From positions 1 through 7,548 of the forward strand of contig JBCDBY010000231.1 of the NCBI GenBank assembly GCA_039182715.1: a stretch of DNA of 7,548 nt, in the 5' to 3' direction. Source of the stretch: JBCDBY01 sp039182715 (GTDB taxonomy: Bacteria > Planctomycetota > PLA2). Shown one piece after another: positions 5,478 to 7,548 of this stretch (positions are counted from its first letter, which is position 1; every line of letters begins with the position of its first letter). The notes under the pieces are model-generated. The model was not told the DNA's origin. It did not search any database and saw nothing but the letters and a program-made list of their open reading frames with translations. The position numbers and the translations under genes were made by a program.

Positions 5478-6371
5478 ATGGACTCGCTACAGCGGTTGTT
5501 GGGCGAGGTACGCGATGCCGTGTATCTCGTGAAGGGGGACCGTTGCGTCGCGTATCACAACGGCCGTCTGCCGCCGGGCGTCGAGCCGAGTGATGAAGAC
5601 GCGTTCGACGCGCGCATGCCGCCCGAGCTGGCGCTCCCGGCGACGCTGCCCGACGACGAGGTCCTCACCGACCGCGTCTTCTACCGCGATGCGCTGCACC
5701 ACAAGTACGTCGTCCGTCGCCGCATCGTGCCGGTGGGGGATCGGTGGGCGGTCCTGCTCATGTGCGAGGACCAGCCGGAGGAGACGACGCGCCTCGAGTA
5801 TCTCGGGCGCCTCATCGTGACGGTCGCGCACGACGTGAACAACATGCTCACCGCGGTGACGGGCAACACCGACCTGCTGCTCCAGAATCTCGAGGACGGT
5901 TCCACGGAGCGCAGCTGGGCGGAGACCCTGCGCCTCGCGAGCCGTCAGGCGAGCCGCCTCGCGCATCGCATGCTCGTCTTCGGCCACGCCGGCGCCGCCC
6001 GCCCGCGCCGCGTCGAGCTCAACGAGCAGGTGGGAGACCTGGCGCGGCTGTTGCGGCGACTGCTGCCCCCCGGCCTGCCGCTGTATCTGGAGCCGGCGCC
6101 GAGCGCGGTCTGGATGGACGTCGATCCGGCGCACCTCGACCAGGCGATCCTGATGCTCTCGCTCGGCTTCTCGGACATCCTCCAGCCCGGCGGCGGCGTG
6201 CGGCTCATCGTCGACCCGGAACCCGCCGTGATCCTCGAGGCGCAGCCCCTGCGCGACAGCCGCCTGCGACCCTCCTATCAGGCGCTCGACGCCGCGCGCG
6301 CCTACCTCGACATCCGCACGCCGAAGCCGACGCGCTTCGTCCTCACGCCGCCCCGTACCACTCCCGCGTGA
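5478..6371 (+). CDS. Histidine-kinase-like protein with degenerate ATPase domain (putative phosphotransfer protein)
   Basis: A 297-residue soluble protein with no signal peptide or membrane segment. Residues 1 to about 98 look like a PAS-type sensor domain. A dimerisation/phosphoacceptor (DHp) domain follows with VAHDVNNMLTAVTGN, where H118 is the expected phosphorylated histidine, as in the AHDFNN(L/M)L class of hybrid-type kinases. The C-terminal part still traces the HATPase fold, but its key residues are gone. In the N-box stretch IL(M)LSL(G)FSDIL, M226 and G230 stand where active kinases have asparagines. No DTGxGM-like G1 box, F box or GxGxG lid is present, while a last strand TRFVLTPP still resembles the usual GTTFxxxLP end. 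It probably cannot bind ATP or autophosphorylate and may relay phosphate or act as a regulator. It starts 20 nt after kdsA and its 3' end overlaps the opposing glycosylase gene by 29 bp. No response regulator is visible. The start ATG 5478 has only GGGG nearby as a weak ribosome site. Confidence 0.82.
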   Translation: MDSLQRLLGEVRDAVYLVKGDRCVAYHNGRLPPGVEPSDEDAFDARMPPELALPATLPDDEVLTDRVFYRDALHHKYVVRRRIVPVGDRWAVLLMCEDQPEETTRLEYLGRLIVTVAHDVNNMLTAVTGNTDLLLQNLEDGSTERSWAETLRLASRQASRLAHRMLVFGHAGAARPRRVELNEQVGDLARLLRRLLPPGLPLYLEPAPSAVWMDVDPAHLDQAILMLSLGFSDILQPGGGVRLIVDPEPAVILEAQPLRDSRLRPSYQALDAARAYLDIRTPKPTRFVLTPPRTTPA

Positions 6372-7122
6372 TCAGCAGCCACATCGCCAGGCCGCGCCAC
6401 TCTCCGAATCGTGCGAAGCGGCGTTCCATCGAGCGGCCGCGGGGGTAGAGCTTCTTCCAGCGGCTGCGGACCATCGAGTCGACCGCGAACCCGTCGAAGC
6501 GGCCGACCGAGCGCAGGAAGTTGTCGACCGCGTAGGGGCCGAAGCCCGGGACCTTCAGAAGTTCGCGACGCAACTCGTCCGTCGGCCTCGGGTCGCTGCG
6601 GTAGTGCTCCCACGACGGGCCCTTCGCCATCGCCCGGAGGTAGGCGTCGCGGTACCCGAACCCGTAGCGCCGCGCCCGCGCCAAGCGCTCCTGCGAGGGG
6701 AACGCGCCGTTTTCGCCGTAGCGCTCCACGAGGTCGCGCAGCATCTTCTTCGTGAGCGCCCAGGTGCAGTTCGTCGTCGCCAGGATCATCACCGCGTCGG
6801 CAAACGCACTCGGGGCGCGCAGGAATCGCCCCGCTTTCGCCTTCGGCACCCAGGCGAGATCGGGATCGTCTTTGCAAAGTTCCCAGAACGCGCGCAGGTC
6901 GAGATCGAACCGCAGGCAACCCGCCGCGGCCTGCCGCATGGCCCGCGTGCGCGCGGAAATCCCGCCCGGCGTCACGGTGGCCACGCCTTCCGGCAACCGG
7001 ATGACCAATCGCGGTTCGTCCGCGTCGAGCTCGAACGGCGGCAGGTCGCTCCATCCGTGCGAGCGGATCGTGGCGTGAAGGTCGAAGTCCGGGGGAGGTT
7101 GCATCGAACGGCGGGGCCCCAT
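6343..7122 (-). CDS. HhH-GPD family DNA glycosylase (AlkA/OGG-like base-excision repair enzyme)
   Basis: A 259-residue cytosolic protein that should remove damaged bases from DNA. The helix-hairpin-helix motif VPGFGPYAVDN lies at 191-201, and the catalytic aspartate is D215 in FAVDSMVRS, at the usual spacing. The helical core before it (TTNCTWALTKKMLRDLVERYG, from about 115; GFGYRDAYL near 155) matches the AlkA/OGG superfamily. Where OGG1 has its Schiff-base lysine in the hairpin, this protein has tyrosine (Y197), so a monofunctional glycosylase without lyase activity is more likely. I see no C-terminal iron-sulphur cysteine cluster of the EndoIII/MutY type. The substrate (3-methyladenine, 8-oxoguanine or other) cannot be decided. 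The start is either M1 (7122) or M7 (7104); neither has a good Shine-Dalgarno. The 3' end overlaps the kinase-like gene; the 5' end faces a divergent PPC gene only 14 bp away. Confidence 0.87.
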   Translation of the reverse strand: MGPRRSMQPPPDFDLHATIRSHGWSDLPPFELDADEPRLVIRLPEGVATVTPGGISARTRAMRQAAAGCLRFDLDLRAFWELCKDDPDLAWVPKAKAGRFLRAPSAFADAVMILATTNCTWALTKKMLRDLVERYGENGAFPSQERLARARRYGFGYRDAYLRAMAKGPSWEHYRSDPRPTDELRRELLKVPGFGPYAVDNFLRSVGRFDGFAVDSMVRSRWKKLYPRGRSMERRFARFGEWRGLAMWLLITREWYGAA

Positions 7123-7127
7123 AGCCT
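7099..7127 (+). promoter_or_regulatory. Possible promoter of the PPC-domain gene
   Basis: TTGCAT (7099-7104) and TAGCCT (7122-7127) are 17 bp apart and end 9 nt before ATG 7137. The -35 match is modest (TTG only). The gene cannot start farther upstream because an in-frame TAG lies at 7122-7124, and no Shine-Dalgarno fits in the 12 nt between, so a leaderless start is plausible. The boxes lie on top of the 5' end of the opposing glycosylase gene. Confidence 0.35.
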
Positions 7128-7136
7128 TGCACCGCG

Positions 7137-7548
7137 ATGCAGACGCTTCAGGACGGCGACATTGTCGTGGTGGCGCTCCAGCCGGGCGAGGAAATCCTCC
7201 AATCGCTGACCGCGGTGGCGGACCAGTACAAGATCTCCGGCGGCCACATCAACGGGCTCGGCTCGGTCAGCGAGGTCGAGATCGCTTTCTTCGACCCCGA
7301 GAAGAAGGAGTACGTCCCGCGCAGCTTCGAGGAGCCGATGGAGATCGGCAACCTGACCGGCAACATCTCGAAGATGGACGGCCAGCGGTTCGTCCACTGC
7401 CACATCACCGTGGCGGGCCCGGAGCTGATCGCCTTCACCGGTCACCTCAACCGCGCGGTCGTCGGCACCGCCGCCGAGATCTACGTCCGTCGCATCGGCG
7501 AAACTGTGCTCCGCCTGAAAGATCCGGACCTCGGATTCAACCCGCTCC
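7137..7548 (+). CDS. PPC/DUF296-domain protein (partial, cut by the window end)
   Basis: The 137 residues visible cover almost the whole PPC (plant and prokaryote conserved, DUF296) domain. The domain starts with the strand IVVVALQPGEEI. GGHINGLGSVSEVEIAFFD follows at 35-53, then the core EIGNLTGNIS (69-78), the histidine pair H87 and H89 (FVHCHI), and GHLNRAVVGTAAEIYV from 102. H87, H89 and H103 are the conserved metal-binding histidines of bacterial members, which form trimers in known structures. Plant relatives are AT-hook DNA-binding proteins, but this protein shows no AT-hook, so calling it DNA-binding rests on family naming only. The frame is open to the right edge, and by family length only a few residues should be missing. 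The start ATG 7137 is forced by an in-frame TAG 12 nt upstream. It diverges from the glycosylase gene. The biochemical role is unknown. Confidence 0.87.
   Translation, partial: MQTLQDGDIVVVALQPGEEILQSLTAVADQYKISGGHINGLGSVSEVEIAFFDPEKKEYVPRSFEEPMEIGNLTGNISKMDGQRFVHCHITVAGPELIAFTGHLNRAVVGTAAEIYVRRIGETVLRLKDPDLGFNPL

Overview
The window is high-GC bacterial chromosome (roughly two-thirds G+C by eye), almost fully coding. It carries no tRNA, rRNA, CRISPR array, transposase or phage gene that I can see. KdsA implies a Gram-negative-type envelope with Kdo. The FliA/WhiG-type sigma factor most resembles, from memory, those of Planctomycetota; Myxococcota or another high-GC Gram-negative group remains possible, and I cannot place the organism firmly.

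Layout. (1) Positions 1-1772: the 3' end of an Mrp-type (multisubunit) Na+/H+ antiporter operon, with the tail of one subunit overlapping a full subunit-D gene, then a hairpin. (2) 1773-2117: a 345-bp non-coding stretch, partly less GC-rich, ending in three 17-18 bp direct repeats. (3) 2118-3264: a regulatory pair, a very small MerR-type DNA-binding protein followed by a FliA/WhiG-family sigma factor with a strong ribosome binding site, closed by a perfect 12-13 bp hairpin. (4) 3413-5457: lysA (diaminopimelate decarboxylase) and kdsA (Kdo-8-phosphate synthase), joined by a 4-nt ATGA overlap. (5) 5478-6371: a soluble histidine-kinase-like protein that keeps the phospho-accepting histidine but has lost the ATP-binding motifs. 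(6) 6343-7122 on the minus strand: a helix-hairpin-helix DNA glycosylase whose 3' end overlaps the kinase-like gene by 29 bp. (7) 7137-end: a nearly complete PPC/DUF296-domain protein, divergent from the glycosylase with only 14 bp between the start codons.

How the parts relate. The antiporter genes concern cation/pH homeostasis and are separate from what follows. The MerR-sigma pair looks like a small transcriptional switch whose targets are not visible here. lysA and kdsA both draw on cell-envelope precursor chemistry (diaminopimelate and Kdo) and are probably translationally coupled. The most interesting points are the ATPase-dead kinase (a possible ChpT/Spo0B-like phosphotransfer protein), the mini-MerR with direct repeats at its own start (reminiscent of BldC), and a recurring TANNNT box 9-11 nt before three start codons that lack a good Shine-Dalgarno sequence, suggesting leaderless transcription.
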